64,000 nucleotides of DNA from Ascaphus truei (Eukaryota > Chordata > Amphibia > Anura > Ascaphidae). Shown piece by piece: positions 61,170-64,000 of the stretch. Both the position numbers and the translations under genes were made by a program. How positions within the stretch are numbered: the stretch's first letter is position 1; each line of letters begins with the position of its first letter. The stretch is from contig CM071568.1 in assembly GCA_036426205.1 (NCBI GenBank), positions 233,140,530-233,204,529 on the forward strand. Reading direction: 5' to 3'. Under the pieces are notes generated by a model. That model was not told the DNA's origin. It saw only the letters and a list, made by a program, of their open reading frames with translations, and made no database searches.

Positions 61170-62028
61170 TTGTAACTAAGGAAATCACAAGTATTAAAAT
61201 TAACATAATGTAGCCATGTGGTAAAAATGGCATACAGTTCTCTCTTATGCTGGCAGTAAGCCTGGTAAGTTACAGGGTTGCCAGCATCAATCATGGAGGT
61301 TTGCCTTCACACCCTGGTGAGGTGTCATATGTGTTCCAGGGGAGTGGTAACATGCTCTGAGTCCACCGTTAGTGACATCAGAGATGTGCCTGTTCCTGAG
61401 GTATATAAGGCACAGCACTGCCCAAAGTTAGTGTGTTCTACATGACTAGCTTCAGAGTTGAAGGTTAAATCGACCACTAGTGTGCTAACTAATGGTGCAG
61501 TTCTAGTTCAAGAGCCATCAGCAGTAAGGCTGGCTGAGCCTACACTGTGTCCAGGGACCTGGCACAGGTGGTGATCTCCCTGAGGGGAGAGGTGATCCAA
61601 CTCCATTGGGAGGGCTGACCTTTTGAAGGGAAAGTACGGGACAAGATGAGCGGCTGAGCTGCCAGCTGTGAGGGGCTGTCTGACAAACTGTCAATAAAGA
61701 TGCCCTGTTTCAAGACAACCCCACTGTGTGAGTGTGAAGTTACTCCCCAGCGGAAGGCACCACCAAGAAGGAGTTCCTCATAAGGACCATCTCCATGCAG
61801 ACGCAGAGATCCTGATGAGGTGGAGGCGCTGCACTGTATGTAGGTAGGACTCATGGACACTACCTCAGCTGCCTGTCTGGGTTGACATTCCCCATACAAC
61901 ATCATGCGGGAGACTCAGGAGTCCTGTTGCCAACAGGTGCACCACCGGACACTACCATGTAATGGGGACCAGTTAGACCACAGGGGCCAATGTGAGATTG
62001 GGTGGGTCAGGGGGGTCAGAAAATCCGT
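61170..62028 (+). mobile_element. Probable 5' LTR of an LTR retrotransposon
   Basis: Has a TATA-like box (GGTATATAAGG, about 61401) and CAATAAAG (about 61692), and ends ...CCGTTACA at about 62028, followed by TTGGAGGCGCTGCTGAG, a plausible primer-binding site beginning TGG at 62034. The left border is uncertain (TGTAAC at 61171 would pair with GTTACA). The second LTR is beyond the window. Confidence 0.45.
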
Positions 62029-64000
62029 TACAGTTGGAGGCGCTGCTGAGATACCTGTCAACAGGACAGGCTTTTGCTAGGCACACTGGGAAACAGGAGA
62101 GTGTATGCTTCCAGTCAGTGCTGTGTTGGGACGGAACCCAGGGGTATTCAGGGGAGCTGACAGACCGCAGGGATGACCTGGGAGCCTGGAAGGAGTTGGG
62201 GGTCTGGAGAGGGGCTATAGCTGTCCTAGTCACCTTGAGGTAGTGCTAGTTGGTAGGATGCCTAAAGGGATAGCCTGTTAACGTGGTCAGGAATCCTGGA
62301 GAGGGTCTGCGCTAGGCTGACCAACAGTAGGTAGACGCCCCAGTTCTGCATGGAAAAGCCAGAGTACTATAGACCATTCCAGACCACTTACCGCAGGAAG
62401 CACAGACTGGAGAGAGGAGAGACACAGCATACACAGAGAGAGTGCATCAGGCATTCTTTATTGTATCGGTATGGCAGCTGCCCCGCAGAGAGGAGTTCCA
62501 TGTATAATCACAGCAACTACAATACACAAATGGCGACCGCAAGAATGGAGGATCCGCACGGTGCGGAAGGTCCAAGATGGCGGACGGAGGCAGATGGAGA
62601 GAGCGCACGTGGTGTGTGTCCTAATGAAGAGCAAGCTACGGAAATGACTTTTGCTAGCCTGCTATGGAGTGGCACCAAGCCTGAGGCCGTGCCGTTTTGG
62701 TCCTGCCTAGGACCGCGGGGTGATACCCTGAGGACAGTATGGAGGACATTGTGGTGGTGTTTGGTGAAGGATCTATTTGCCAGCCGGCAAACGCTATACA
62801 ACAGTCTACCTCAATTGCTATTGTGAGTGGCCGTGCAAATCAAAATGGCGGCTCCCGCTTCCCTGGGAGACCGCGTGGGCCGACTGCAGAAAATACTGCA
62901 AACAAAAAGATTGCAGAAAGTTGGCCGGGAGTGGCGCCAAAAGGAAAACCCCACCCTGATGGGAGGTATGGCACGAAAGCTGCGGCCGCGCCCTCATGGA
63001 CAGTGACAAGCTCAGCCCCAGTGCTGGGTCATTCTATAAACTTGTGGGACCCTCCCCAATCTCAACCAGGGGGAGTAGTTTCCAGCTGTGCCAAATGAGG
63101 CTGCAGTTAGAAGAAGGAGGAGTTAACAAACCAGCCCCTGCCCTTCAGTTGCGAGAAGCTGACATACTGGGAAGACCACTGCAAAAAGTGTCTCCTATGA
63201 TCAATATGGAAAAATCAAAAGCAAAATCAATGCCGATCCGGACATCTCTGCTCACCTCTATTTGGCTCCAGGAGGCTTCCTGGTGCGCAAGGCGGGCGGC
63301 AAAGAGACTGTGGCGTGCTTATGTATGCAGTGTCGGCTGCCGGGTTGTGCGGTCAGTACCGCGTCCCGATGCCCGCAATGTGGCATCCAGTATGTATGGG
63401 CTGTGCAACCATTTGTGTCCGGACAGATCGTGGAGGCGGGGGTGGACACAGCCATGCTAAAGGCTGAAGTCCCGGGTGCGGCCTGGAGAGAACCCGTAGA
63501 TCCCGGAGCGTGGGGATCGCTTCTCATGATCAAGACGGAGCCGGAGGAGAAAGGGACCTGTAGATGAGGTGAGAGCCAAGGACCTCACCAATGGTCCCCG
63601 ATGGGAGTGCCAGTCCCTGGGTCGGAGCTCGACTCCTCGGACGAGGAGCAAGCGACCCTGACACCGGTGGTGATGCGCCAACCGGCGGACCACTACAGTG
63701 GTGCTGTGAAAGAACCGGCACTCACCTGTGTTGTGGCGGAGAGGAGTCTCGTGTCACCGGTGCAGCGACAACCTGAGAGGCGGAGTCCCACGGCCATGGT
63801 GACTGGCAGAGCGGACAACGGAGAAGGAATCCTACCACGCCGATGGAGCGGTAAGCGACACCCTTGCCCTCCTCAGGTGCCGGCGGTGGCAACGGCGGAG
63901 AGAGGCTTAGTCCAGGCACGAGCGGAGCAGAGAGCAGAACCATCACTTCCGGCGGTGGACGTAGTACTGGAAGAAGAGGTTCCGGTGGGGAACCCAAAGC
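62029..64000 (+). mobile_element. Internal region of the LTR element, 5' portion
   Basis: Contains a 158-codon frame (62350-62826), a 154-codon frame (62996-63460) and the Cys-rich frame at 63262-63567, in GC-rich DNA unlike the surrounding intron. No protease or reverse transcriptase is reached before the window ends, so the family cannot be named. Confidence 0.4.
63262..63567 (+). CDS. Cys-rich zinc-ribbon-like ORF of the LTR element
   Basis: Open frame with C-x-C-x2-C-x4-C followed by CPQCG about ten residues later, which would fit one or two zinc sites, then a helical segment. A gag-proximal or accessory protein is inferred from position. The frame may begin earlier or be joined to others; its start is not reliable. 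Confidence 0.35.
   Translation: MAPGGFLVRKAGGKETVACLCMQCRLPGCAVSTASRCPQCGIQYVWAVQPFVSGQIVEAGVDTAMLKAEVPGAAWREPVDPGAWGSLLMIKTEPEEKGTCR

Overview
The window looks like intronic DNA of a vertebrate nuclear genome, most likely an amphibian (frog). One host gene is visible: a minus-strand, multi-exon ABC transporter of the ABCB1/ABCB4/ABCB5 (P-glycoprotein) subfamily. Nineteen consecutive coding exons with GT-AG borders and unbroken phase can be read from 60628 down to 4669. They encode about 939 residues: the end of TM1-2, the rest of TMD1, all of NBD1, a charged linker, all of TMD2 and the first residues before NBD2. The 5' exons lie beyond the right edge and the NBD2/3' exons beyond the left edge. 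NBD1 details resemble ABCB5, but other segments resemble ABCB1/4, so the paralog is not settled. No other host gene was found.

The introns are full of mobile DNA, which is the basis for the amphibian guess: Tc1 elements, L1/Tx1-type LINEs with a CCHC ORF1, an L2/CR1-type LINE tail, hAT and pogo-like MITEs, LTR elements, and hammerhead-ribozyme repeats. From left to right: a foldback repeat (545-795); microsatellites; a repeat with a nested solo LTR (1944-3845); an internally deleted L1 (5326-7599); exons 19-15 (4669-12850); a giant Tc1-like element (13816-24136); exon 14; an L2/CR1 tail (26037-26760); a hammerhead foldback (27173-27560); a dead Tc1 (27636-29284); exons 13-8 (30085-34507); a hammerhead tandem split by an ORF1-only LINE (35872-39150); a second Tc1 (39210-40668); a broken coiled-coil ORF (41128-42600); exons 7-6; a 1.5-kb palindromic insertion (47610-49134); exons 5-2; a 1.3-kb palindromic insertion (56519-57808); exon 1 (60437-60628); and the start of an LTR element (about 61170-64000).

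The most striking object is the 10.3-kb element at 13816-24136, inside the 12.4-kb intron between exons 14 and 15. It is bounded by TA dinucleotides and short inverted repeats. It carries three intron-containing genes: a plus-strand protein with a recognisable forkhead (winged-helix) DNA-binding domain, a minus-strand protein with Ser/Pro/Asp repeats, a methionine-rich coiled coil and a BEN-like C-terminus, and a plus-strand Tc1-family DDE transposase. The order is forkhead (+) convergent with BEN-like (-), which is divergent from transposase (+). This copy is damaged: two nonsense codons in the BEN-like gene, a probable frameshift in the forkhead gene, and no visible exon for the first catalytic Asp of the transposase. 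I know of no description of a Tc1/mariner element carrying a forkhead gene, but I could not search.

A second notable system is a minus-strand, roughly 404-nt repeat unit bounded by type I hammerhead ribozymes (39034-39119, and a split copy at 36107-36138/38658-38722). This matches the arrangement known for retrozymes and Penelope-like elements.
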